Assembly (NCBI RefSeq): GCF_963855985.1
Contig: NC_087107.1
Coordinates: 3,534,001-3,598,000 of the forward strand
Direction of reading: 5' to 3'
DNA length: 64,000 nucleotides
From: Ostrinia nubilalis
Taxonomy: Eukaryota; Arthropoda; Insecta; Lepidoptera; Crambidae
Shown here piece by piece: positions 10,088 through 22,000 of the stretch; within the stretch, counting starts at the first letter, position 1, and every line of letters starts with the position of its first letter. The translations under genes were made by a program, and so were the position numbers. Under the pieces are notes generated by a model, which did not search any database, was not told the origin of the DNA, and was given only the letters and a program-made list of their open reading frames with translations.

Positions 10088-13000
10088 CTGGAGACCACAA
10101 TAAGCCATAAGCAATGGGGAATCAGTAGTAAAAAAACAAAAGACGATTCGCCCGCTAGTTCGTCACTTAAAGAGATATCAGGCTTGTAGATAACAAAAGA
10201 CGATCACGCTTTTAGAACGCCCTGCCGCTCAAAGAGAAATAAATAAAAGATGATCAAAAGATTGGAGTCAAAATAAAAAGGACTCGCTGCCTGTGCGGTC
10301 GCAGCCGCGGCTGATAGTAACAAAAGACGATAACGCTTTTAGAACGCCCCTACTGCTCAAGAGCAATCAACAAAAGACGATCAAGAGGGCAGCACAAGCA
10401 TAGGAGTAAGAAACCCGGATAACGTCACGTGACCGTACACCGCGCACGATAGCAGGATTGACACCGCCTGGTGAGATTACGTCATCAAAATAACAAAAGA
10501 CATGCTAGGATAAAGCAATTCTAAGTACGTCACTAAAAACATATCAGGCTTGTAGATAACAAAAGACGATCGCGCTTTTAGAACGCCCCTTACGCTCAAT
10601 GAGAAATAAACAACTGACGATCGAGAGTATAGTCCAACCCGGGACACAAGTGACTCTCGCTGCCTGCGCGCTCGCAGTAACAAAAGACGATCCCTCATTT
10701 AGAACGCCCCTAGTGCTCGAGAGCAATCAACAAAAGACGATCAAGAGTATAGCCCTCTCGCTACGAGTGGACCTCTCTCTGCCAGCGCCCGCGCACCCGC
10801 CCAGCGATACCACGTGACCGTAGACGGCGCACGATAGGAGGATTGACACCGCCTGGAGGAGATGACGTCATCAATATAAGCACGAGAAAATCAGGTAGTA
10901 GCGATCAAACACTACGCCGTTAGTACGTCACTAAAGAAGATATCACGCTGTAGATAACAAAAGACGATCGCGCCTTTAGAACGTCCATGCTATTCAAAGG
11001 AATGATAAGACAGGAGCATAACAAATGACGATCATGCTGTTAGAACACCAATTCATCAGCAGAAACTAGGCAGGAGTGTGACAAAAGACGATCGCGCTTT
11101 TAGCACGCCTTCGCTACTCAACGAGAAACAAACAAAAGACGATCAAAAGATTGGCCCAGACAGAGTAAAAACGACTCTCGCTGCGTGTGCGCTCGCAGTA
11201 ACAAAAGACGATCGCGTTTTTAGAACGCCCCTGCCACTCAATGAGAAATAAACAAAAGACGATCAAGAGTCTAGCCCTCTCGCTACGCGTGAACTTCTCT
11301 CTGCCTGCAGTAGACTCGTAATAACGCCGCCGCGAATACCAGCGCCACGCCCGCGCACCCGCCCAGCGATACCACGTGACCGTAGACAGCACACGATAGG
11401 AGGATTGACACCGCCTGGAGACCACAATAAGCCATAAGCAAAGGGGAATCAGTAGTAGAAAAACAAAAGACGATTTCACCGCTAGTAAGTCTCTCAAGGA
11501 CACATCAGGCTTGTAGGTAACAAAAGACGATCGCGCTTTTAGAACGCCCCTGACGCTCAATGAGAAATAAACAACAGACTATCGAGAGTATAGCCCAATA
11601 AATAAAAGAAACCTGGACAACGTCGTTAGTACGCTGCTCAAGTGAATGGGATCGCGAGAAAACAAAACACGATCAATAAGACGATTCCGCCCGCTGTTGG
11701 AAACAAATAACAAATGACGATCATGCTGTTAGAACACCAATTCATCAGCACACCATCAGCAGAAACCAGGCAGGAGCATGACAAAAGACAATCGCGCTTT
11801 TAGAACGCCCTCGCTACTCAAAGAGAAACAAATAAAAGACGATCAAAAGATTGGCCCAGTCAGAGTAAAAAGGAGTCTCGCTGCGTGCGCGCTCGCGGTA
11901 ACAAAAGACGATCGCGCTTTTAGAACGCCCCTGCCACTCAATGAGAAATCAACAAAAGACGATCAAGAATCTAGCCCTCTCGCTACGCGTGAACTTCTCT
12001 CTGTCGGCAGTAAACTCGTAATAACGCCGCCGCGAACACCAGCGCCACGCCCGCGCACCCGCCCAGCGACACCACGTGACCGTACACCGCACACGATAGC
12101 AGGATCGACACCGCCTGCAGAGATGATGTCATCAATATAAGCACAAGAAATTCCGGTAGTAGCGATCAAACACTACGCCGTTAGTACGTCACTAAAGAAG
12201 ATATCACGCTGTAGATAACAAAAGACGATCGCGCCTTCAGATCGGTCATGCTACTCAAAGGAATGACGAGACCGTAGCATAACAAATGACGATCATGCTG
12301 TTAGCACACCAATTCATCAGCAGAAACCAGGCAGGAGTGTGACAAAAGACGATCGCGCTTTTAGAACGCCCTCGCCACTCAACGAGAAACAAAAGACGAC
12401 TAAAAAATTGGCCCAGTTAGAGTAAAAAGGACTCTCGCTGCGTGCGCGCTCGCAGTAACAAAAGACGATCGCGCTTTTAGAACGCCCCTACTACTCAAGA
12501 GCAATCAACAACAAAAGACGAACCGCAACAGGGCGAAAATAACAAAAGACGATCCCACGATTAGAACGCCGCTGCCGCTCGAGGAGAAATAAACAAACGA
12601 CAATCTAAAGAACTAATCAGAAACGAAAGTGACTCGTAATAGCAGCCGCCGGCAGCAGTAGACTCGTAACAGCGCCGCCGGCAGTAGACTCGTAACAGCG
12701 CCGCCGCGAACACCAGCGCCACGCCCGCGCACCCGCCCAGCGATACCACGTGACCGTAGACGGCACATGATAGGAGGATTGACACCGCCTGCAGAGATTA
12801 CGTCATCAAAATAACAAAAGACGATCAAAATAACAAAAGACAAGCAAAGGAGAAAGAAACCTGGACAACGTCGTGTTAGTACGCTGCTCAAGTGAATGGG
12901 ATCGCGAGAAAACAAAACACGATCAATAAGACGATTCCGCCCGCTGTTAGAAAACCCCTGCCACAAAAAGAAGAGGCCGTAGCATAACAATTGACGATCA

Positions 13001-16000
13001 TACTGTTAGAACACCAATTCATCAGCAGAAACCAGGCAGGAGTATGACAAAAGACGATCGCGCTTTTAGAACGCCCTCGCTACTCAACGAGAAACAAAAG
13101 ACGATCAAAAAATTGGCCCAGTCAGAGTAAAAAGGACTCTCGCTGCGTGCGCACTCGCAGTAACAAAAGACGATCGCGCTTTTAGAACGCCCTACTACTC
13201 AAGAGCAATCAACAACAAAAGACGAACCGCAACAGGGCGAAAATAACAAAAGACAATCCCACGATTAGAACGCCGCTGCAACTCGAGGAGAAATAAACAA
13301 AAGAATCTACAGAATCAACCACAAACGAAAGTGACTCGCATAGTTTGCGCGCACGCAGCCGCCGCCGGCAGTAGACTCGTAACAGCGCCGCCGCGAACAC
13401 CAGCGCCACGCCCGCGCACCCGCCCAGCGACACCACGTGACCGTACACCGCACATGATAGCAGGATCGACACCGCCTGGAGACATGACGTCATCAATATA
13501 AGCACGAGAAATTTCGGTAGTAGCGAACAAAACACTACGCCGTTAGTACGTCACTAAAGAAGATATCACGCTGTAGATAACAAAAGACGATCGCGCCTTC
13601 AGAAAGAATTCCCATGCAAACTCAAAGGAATATTAAGACCGTAGCATAACAATAATGACGATCACGCCGTTAGAACGCAAACTCATCAGCATTGTTATCA
13701 GAAGAAACCAGGCCGGAGCATAACAAAAGACGATCGCGCTTTTAGAACGCCCCTGCCGCTCAATGAGATATAGACAACAGACGATCGAGAGTGTAGCACA
13801 GTCAAAGATAAAAGTAACTAGCTACCTCCGCCGGCAGTAACAAAAGACGATCCCGTCCTATAATCCGACGATAATGCTCCTGCTGCTTAAGAAGGATTAA
13901 ACAAAAACCGTTCAAGGGTTACCCCAATCTGAGGGCTAAATGTGAGTTTACATTAAACGCGCTAACTAGTGAGGACGTTTAATATAAACTCACACTCAGC
14001 CCACATGGATGAAAGTAGCTCGCGCTATCTGCGTGCGCGCAACCACTTTACTTTCAAACATAAAAGATCTGTCGGACTTCTTGGCGGGAATCTGAAGCGT
14101 CATGTTAGCGGTTTTGTTTTATTTCCTCAAATTCGTGTTTAGGCGACTATTAATGTGTAATAATGGTGGGTTATTGACCATTGAGTGTTCGTGAACGTGC
14201 ATGAGTGTGGGCGAGTGAAGCAAAACAGTGCATCGTGATTCTTCTGGTTCTCTCAAGTTGTCCATAGGAGGTCTCAGTAAAGCACCACAACTTTACTGAG
14301 ACTCAAAGGGTGGGAAGGGGTATCATCTATCATCCTTCATTATATCATTACTTGATCTCATTTTGTAACTCGTATCACTTATAAACTTGAAAATGGCAAA
14401 AATCAAGTCGACGTCGACGTGTATTGCCAACATCATCAAAAAAGAAGAAGAAGAAAAGATCAGTCAACTGCATTATCATAACTCACCTGTCGCAGCGTCA
14501 TGATGATGGTGAACACGACGGCACCGAACCTGGCGATCGTCCGGTATATGAGCAGCTGTCCCACCGCCGAGCTCACAGATAGAAGCAGGCAGTCCATCGC
14601 GAATACGGGATGCTGAGGAAAAATACAAATATGGGATATAAGATTGGCATTCATTTCTTTATCTAAAACAAAAGTTATCATTACAAGGAGATAAGGCAAA
14701 CTTTTTTATAATTGCAAAGTTTTTAAAGCCCGGTGCGTGAGCACGTAGAATTTTGTCCAATGACCCCTAGCTACCCATCCTTATCGCTCGCGCGTAATTA
14801 TATTGCTGTCGCGACTGTGCGACTGGCACCCGCAGTGAGTGTGCGAGCGCGATAGCAACATAATTACGCGCGAGCGATAAGGATGGGTAGCTTGGGGTCA
14901 TTGGACAAAATTCTACGAGCTCACAGACCAGACTATAGGGATGATTGTAGCACGGAGCAGTTTTAGCAAGGTGTACTTGTAGCGCAAGATGTACTTGTAG
15001 CGCCAAGCAGCTGTAGCGCGGTGTAACTTTAACGTGTAGCGAGTGTAGCGCCGTGTAACTATAATCTGTAGGCCTGTAGCGCGGTACAACGCCGTATAAC
15101 ATAACCTGTAGCGCAGTGTAACTATAACGGAGTATTACCTGTAGCGCGGAGCAGTTGTAGTGTGATATAACTATAACTTGTATTAGCGCGAGCGGTGTAG
15201 CGCCGTGCAACTATAGCGAGGAGTACCTGTATCGCTGTGTAACTATAGCAGGGGAGAACCTGTAGCGCAGAGCATCTATAGCGCGGTGTACACTGACCTG
15301 CAGCAGCGTGAGCGAGTGCTGCGTGGTTGTATGATGTGCTAACGCGGCGGCAGTCAGCGCGCAACTGAACAGGTTCACGCCACACAGCATCTATAGCGCG
15401 GAGCTTCTGTAGCGCGGAGCATCTGTAGCGCACTGCACCTGTAGCGCGGTGGACACTGACCTGCAGCAGCGTGGTTGTATGATGCGCTAGCGCGGCGGCA
15501 GTTAGCGCGCACCTGAATAAGTTCACGCCGCACAGCAGCTGTAGCGCGCTCCACCTGTAGCGCGCTGCAACTGTAGCGCGGTGGACACTGACCTGCAGCA
15601 GCGTGAGCGAGTGCTGCGTGGTTGTATGATGCGCGAGCGCGGCGGCAGTTAGCGCGCAACTGAATAAGTTCATGCCGCACAGCATCTGTAGCGCGGAGCA
15701 GCTGTAGCGCGCTGCACCTGTAGCGCGCTGCACCTGTAGCGTGGAGGACACTGACCTGCAGCAGCGTGAGCGAGTGCTGCGTAGTTGTGTGATGAGCGAG
15801 CGCGGCGGCAGTTAGCGCGCAACTGAATAAGTTCACGCCGCACAGCATCTGTAGCGCGGAGCAGCTGTAGCGCGCTGCACCTGTAGCGCGCTGCACCTGT
15901 AGCGTGGAGGACACTGACCTGCAGCAGCGTGAGCGAGTGCTGCGTAGTTGTGTGATGAGCGAGCGCGGCGGCGGTGAGCGCGCAACTGAATAAGTTCACG

Positions 16001-19000
16001 CCGCACAGCATCTGTAGCGCGGAGCAGCTGTAGCGCGCTGCACCTGTAGCGCGCTGCACCTGTAGCGTGGAGGACACTGACCTGCAGCAGCGTGAGCGAG
16101 TGCTGCGTAGTTGTGTGATGAGCGAGCGCGGCGGCGGTGAGCGCGCAACTGAATAAGTTCACGCCGCACAGCATCTGTAGCGCGGAGCATCTGTAGCGCG
16201 GAGCATCTGTAGCGCACTGCACCTGTAGCGCGGTGGACACTGACCTGCAGCAGCGTGAGCGAGTGCTGCGTAGTTGTATGATGTGCTAGCGCGGCGGCAG
16301 TTAGCGCGCAACTGAATAAGTTCACGCCGCACAGCATCTGTAGCGCGGAGCAGCTGTAGCGCGCGAATAGCGCCCCCTGCCATGATGACGTGAAGCTGTC
16401 GCACACCATGTATAGCGCTAGGAGCGTTAACCCCGACATCGTTGTTACTGTTGACACTGGAACATTAAATAAATATCTGTCAGTAAGTTGCAAGTGTGTA
16501 GCAGTAATCTACAGATTGACGTCACGAAACTCATAAAATGAAGGCGAAGAGAGCGTTGCTAGCTTTTATAGCCTCTAGACTAGACCGAGGACTCGAGACG
16601 TAATCAGTTTAATAAATCCGCCTCTGGGCGTTCTATTTTTCTCTATGATTTTCTCTATCTGGTCTAATCAGAAATGAGGAGTTTCGTTAGGTGTAATCAA
16701 CATTACCCTCAGAACTGCAGAACTAAATATCACATATATTTAGTTCTGCAGTTCTGAGGGTAATGTTGCTCATAGAAATAACGGCATTTGAAGCAGAAAA
16801 AATCTCGACCACGACAATTTAATAGCAATATCCATACATCGCTTTTGTTTATCTTCACAAACTTACACATAATACAAAGAAAATTGAACTAGCTCACCCG
16901 AGTAGTCGTCATGGCTGCCGAACATAAACAGCACCATTCCCACTGATATCATCACGGCCGTGACGTACTCGTACAGCTCGTACTTGGTGCGCGATATCAG
17001 CTTGCCCATCATCATCACGGGGATCACTTTACACGACTTCGATAGCACCTGCGGGCGATATAACAATATATTACTATAGGGCAGGGTTTCCCAAACTATG
17101 GGTCGCGAGCGAACATTGAGTGGGCCCTGCCTGTAGAACGACACACCACCCTACGGATCCAGCCGCTGGGCAGCGGGCGCAATTTCCTATAGGTGGGTCC
17201 CGAGTTTGGGAACTTGTATTAGATGAGTCGTAGCCCAGACAACTTTGGGAACCACTGCTATAGGGGACAATAATAGCAACATGCCTATCGATCATCACGG
17301 CCGTGATCTTGTTTATCGTCATCACGGAGATGGCTTTGCACGACTTCGACAGCACTTGCGGGGGACATTAGCAGACATTACTACTATAGGGGACATTAGC
17401 AGACGTTACTACTATAGGGGACATTAGCAGACGTTACTAAAGGGGAAAATAACAACGCCATGCCCACGGATCATCACGGCCGTGACGTAGTCGTACATCT
17501 CGTACTTGGTGCGCGATATCAGCTTGCCCATCATCATCACGGGGATCACTTTACACGACATCGATAGCACCTGCGATGGAAAATATAAAGACATTACTAT
17601 AAAGGGCTCAATAAGAAGGCTCAAGGTCACCCAAAGGGCGATGGAGCGGGCTATGCTCGGAGATTCCCTGCGTGATCGAATCAGAAATGAGGAGATCCGC
17701 AGGAGAACCAAAGTAACCGACATAGCTCGCAGAATTGCTAAAATCAAGTGGCAGTGGGCGGGGCACATAGCTCGTAGAGACGATGGCCGTTGGGGCAGGA
17801 AAGTTCTCGAGTGGCGACCACGGGCTGGAAGACGTAGCGTGGGCAGGCCTCCTACTAGGTGGACCGACGATCTGGTAAAGGTCGCGGGAAGAGCCTGGGT
17901 GCGGGAAGAGCCTGGGTGCGGGCAGTGCAGGACCGTTCATTGTGGAAAACCTTGGGGGAGGCCTTTGTCCAGCAGTGGACGTCATTTGGCTGAAACGAAC
18001 TATAAAGGGCAATAACAGCAACATGCCCACGCACGGATCGTCACGGCCGTCACGGTGCCCATCATCATCACGGGGATGACATTACACGACTTCGATAGCA
18101 CCTGCGGGGGACATTAGCAGACATTACTATTGGGGACAATAACAGCACCATCACGGATATCACGGCCGTGACGTATTTGGTGCACAATATCAACTTGCCA
18201 ATCGTCATCACGGGGATGACTTTACACGATTTCAATAGCACCTGCGATGGGAAATATAAAAACATTACTATAAAGGGCAATAACAGCAACATGCCCACGC
18301 ATGGATCGTCACGGCCGTCACGGTGCCCATCATCATCACGGGGATGACTTTACACGACTTTGAGAGCACCTACGGGGGACATTAGCAGACGTTAATATAG
18401 GGGACAATGACAGCTCCATGCCTACGGATATCATCACGGCCGTGACGTACTCGTACAGCTCGTACTTGGTGCGCGATATCAGCTTGCCCATCATCATCAC
18501 GGGGATCACTTTACACGACTTCGATAGCACCTGCGGGCGATATAACAATATATTACTATAGGGCAGGGTTTCCCAAACTATGGGTCGCGAGCGAACATTG
18601 AGTGGGCCCTGCCTGTAGAACGACACAGCACCCTACGGATCCAGCCGCTGGGCAGCGGGCGCAATTTCCTATAGGTGGGTCCCGAGTTTGGGAACTTGTA
18701 TTAGATGAGTCGTAGCCCAGACAACTTTGGGAACCACTGCTATAGGGGACAATAATAGCAACATGCCTATCGATCATCATGGCCGTGATCTTGCTCATCG
18801 TCATCACGGGGATCACTTTACACGACTTCGATAGCACCTGCAGCGGACATTAGCAGACATTACTATAAGGGACAATAACAGCGCCATGCCCACGGATCGT
18901 CACGGCCGTCACGGTGCCCATCATCATCACGGGGATGACTTTACACGATTTCGATAGCACCTGCGGGGGACATTAGCAGACGTTACTATAGATAGGGGAT

Positions 19001-22000
19001 AATAACAGCGATATCACGGCCGTGACGTACTTGGTGCACGATATCAACCTGCCCATCCTCAGCACGGGGATGACTTTACACGACTTCGATAGCACCTGCG
19101 ATTAGAAATATAGAGACATTACTATAAAGGGCAATAACAGCAACATGCCCACGCACGGATCCTCATGGCCGTGACGGTGCCCATCATCATCACAAGGATG
19201 ATTTTACATAACTTCGATAGCACCTGCGGCGGACATTAGCAGACATTACTATAAGGGACAATAACAGCACCATCACGGATATCATCACGGCCGTGACGTA
19301 CTCGTACAGCTCGTACTTGGTGCGCGATATCAGCTTGCCCATCATCATCACGGGGATCACTTTACACGACTTCGATAGCACCTGCGGGCGATATAACAAT
19401 ATATTACTATAGGGCAGGGTTTCCCAAACTATGGGTCGCGAGCGAACATTGAGTGGGCCCTGCCTGTAGAACGACACACCACCCTACGGATCCAGCCGCT
19501 GGGCAGCGGGCGCAATTTCCTATAGGTGGGTCCCGAGTTTGGGAACTTGTATTAGATGAGTCGTAGCCCAGACAACTTTGGGAACCACTGCTATAGGGGA
19601 CAATAATAGCAACATGCCTATCGATCATCATGGCCGTGATCTTGCTCATCGTCATCACGGGGATCACTTTACACGACTTCGATAGCACCTGCAGCGGACA
19701 TTAGCAGACATTACTATAAGGGACAATAACAGCGCCATGCCCACGGATCGTCACGGCCGTCACGGTGCCCATCATCATCACGGGGATGACTTTACACGAC
19801 TTTGAGAGCACCTACAGGGGACATTAGCAGACGTTACTATAGGGGATAATAACAGCGATATCACGGCCGTGACGTACTTGGTGCACGATATCAGCTTGCC
19901 CATCATCATCACGGGGATCACTTTACACGACTTCGATAGCACCTGCGATGGGAAATATAAAGACATTACTATAAAGGGCAATAACAGCAGCATGCCCACG
20001 CATGGATCGTCACGGCCGTGACGGTGCCCATCATCATCACGGGGATGACTTGACACGACTTTGAGAGCACCTGCGGGGGACATTAGCAGACGTTACTATA
20101 GGGGATAATAACAGCGATATCACGGCCGTGACGTACTTGGTGCACGATATCAACTTGCCCATCCTCATCACAGGGATCACTTTACATGACTTCGATAGCA
20201 CCTGCGATTAGAAATATAGAGACATTACTATAAAGGGCAATAACAGCAACATGCCCACGCACGGATCCTCATGGCCGTGACGGTGCCCATCATCATCACA
20301 AGGATGATTTTACATAACTTCGATAGCACCTGCGGCGGACATTAGCAGACATTACTATAAGGGACAATAACAGCACCATCACGGATATCATCACGGCCGT
20401 GACGTACTCGTACAGCTCGTACTTGGTGCGCGATATCAGCTTGCCCATCATCATCACGGGGATCACTTTACACGACTTCGATAGCACCTGCGGGGGACAT
20501 TAGCAGACGTTACTATAGGGGACAATAACAGCAATATGCCCACAGGTCATCACGGCCGTGACCTTGCTTATCATCACCAGGGGGATGACTTTAAACGACT
20601 TCGATAGCACCTGCGGCGGACATTAGCAGACATTACTATTGGGGACAATAACAGCACCATCACGGATATCATCACGGCCGTGACGGTGCCCACGGTGCGT
20701 GACGGTGTCACGGGGATCACTTTACACGACTTCGATAGCACCTGCGGTAGGAGATATAGAGACATTACTATAAGGGACAATAACAGCGCCATGCGCACGG
20801 ATATCACGGCAGTGACCTTGCTCATTATGATCACGAAGATGACTGCACGACTTCGACAGCACCTGCGGTGGACATTAGCAAACATTACTATAGGGGACAA
20901 TAACAGTGCCATGACCACTGCTGATTACTTCACAGGAATGGCTGCAGATTGTTGGTATACCTAAATAAAACAAAATCTGAAGATAACGCGAGTCAACTCA
21001 AGATAACGCCATCTATGAGTGAAAATTAAAACAAATCTTTAGGGTTCCTCACCTGGGTAGGAAAGCTGACGTACTTCAGCGCCTCATACTGACACCACGC
21101 GCTGATGATGTTAGTCACTGAGCAGTACGAGAACTTGTACAGCGGCGCCGACACCAGCGGCTGTTGCGTGTACAGCAGCCGGCCCAGCGCCACTAGGAAG
21201 GCTAGGAGGCGGTTGATGAACACTAGGATAAACTTTTATCCATGTTGCGTGATAAGCACATACATTTGTCGTCCATAAACATCGATAAGATTTTATCACG
21301 GCGTCATCCTAGCACAGCAGCCGTCCCAGCGCCACTAAAAAGTCTAGGTGATACTAGAGACTTATATCGATGTTGCGCGATAAGCCCATACGTCTGTCGC
21401 ACTAAATCATCGATAAGATTCTTTCACAGCAGCACAGCAGCCGTCCCAGTGCCACTAGTAACTCTAGGAAACACTAGGAACATAAACACAAAGTGACAAA
21501 ACTCTTAACGCCTCACCTGAGTAGGAAAGCTGACGTACTTCAACGCTTCATACTGACACCACGCGCTGATGATGTTAGTCACTGAGCAGTACGAGAACTT
21601 GTACAGCGGCGCCGACACCAGCGGCTGATGCGTGCACAGCAGCCGGCCCAGCGCCACTAGGAAGGCTAGGAGGCGGTTGATGAAGACTAGTAGACTTTTA
21701 TCGATGTTTCGCGATAAGCCCATACATTTGTCGCACTAAATCATCGATAATATTCTTTCATAGCGCGCATCTTAGCACAGCAGCCGTCCTAGTGCCAATA
21801 GGAAGGCTAGGAGGCGGTTGATGAAGACTAGAAGACTTTTATCGATGTTGCGCGATAAGCCCATACGTTTGTCGCACTAAATCATCGATAACATTCTTTC
21901 ATGGCGCGCATCTTAGCACAGCAGCCGTCCTAGTGCCACTAGGAAGGCTAGGAGGCGGTCGATGAAGACTAGGAGACTTTTATCGATATTGCGCGATAAG

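Larger units (their letters stand above)
10090..13930 (-). repeat. Array 1: terminal-exon copies embedded in a 'caaaagacgatc' minisatellite
   Basis: The motif AACAAAAGACGATCGCGCTT, often followed by 'ttagaacgcccctg' and an 'aatgagaaataaac' stretch, recurs throughout at irregular spacing of tens of bases. Interspersed on the minus strand are six further copies of the transporter's last exon: B about 10424-10467 (fragment), C about 10785-10852 (fragment), D 11283-11414, E 11983-12114, F 12561-12788 and G 13209-13475. Each keeps the acceptor AG and the [14 protein letters not shown] start. The array fills the intron between exon g and terminal copy A. Confidence 0.88.
17050..20935 (-). repeat. 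Array 3: about 20 copies of the 5' part of exon e with its acceptor
   Basis: Units of roughly 100-120 bp repeat 'gactttacacgacttcgata' with 'gcacctgcggggga' and 'cattagcagac(a/g)ttactat'. On the minus strand each gives an acceptor plus [12 protein letters not shown](M/T)MGKL..., followed in the longer copies (17470-17573, 18425-18532, 19275-19382, 20390-20493) by [17 protein letters not shown] or a variant. Most shorter copies have decayed. A higher-order block of about 860-1480 bp spacing carries a hAT element and is present three times. One unit is interrupted by a LINE at 17608-17998. Confidence 0.88.

Noticed and set aside
10090..13930. CRISPR-like spacing of the 'caaaagacgatc' repeat
   Set aside because: Spacing is irregular, the units contain exon sequence, there are no cas genes and the DNA is clearly eukaryotic.
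15122..16493. Several overlapping minus-strand ORFs of 135-209 codons rich in 'RYRCSALQ'
   Set aside because: They are read-throughs of the 163-bp array across splice sites. Since 163 is not a multiple of three, the frame changes from unit to unit.
17506..18015. 169-codon plus-strand ORF
   Set aside because: It is a chance fusion of antisense array sequence with the inserted LINE tail; only the LINE part is meaningful.
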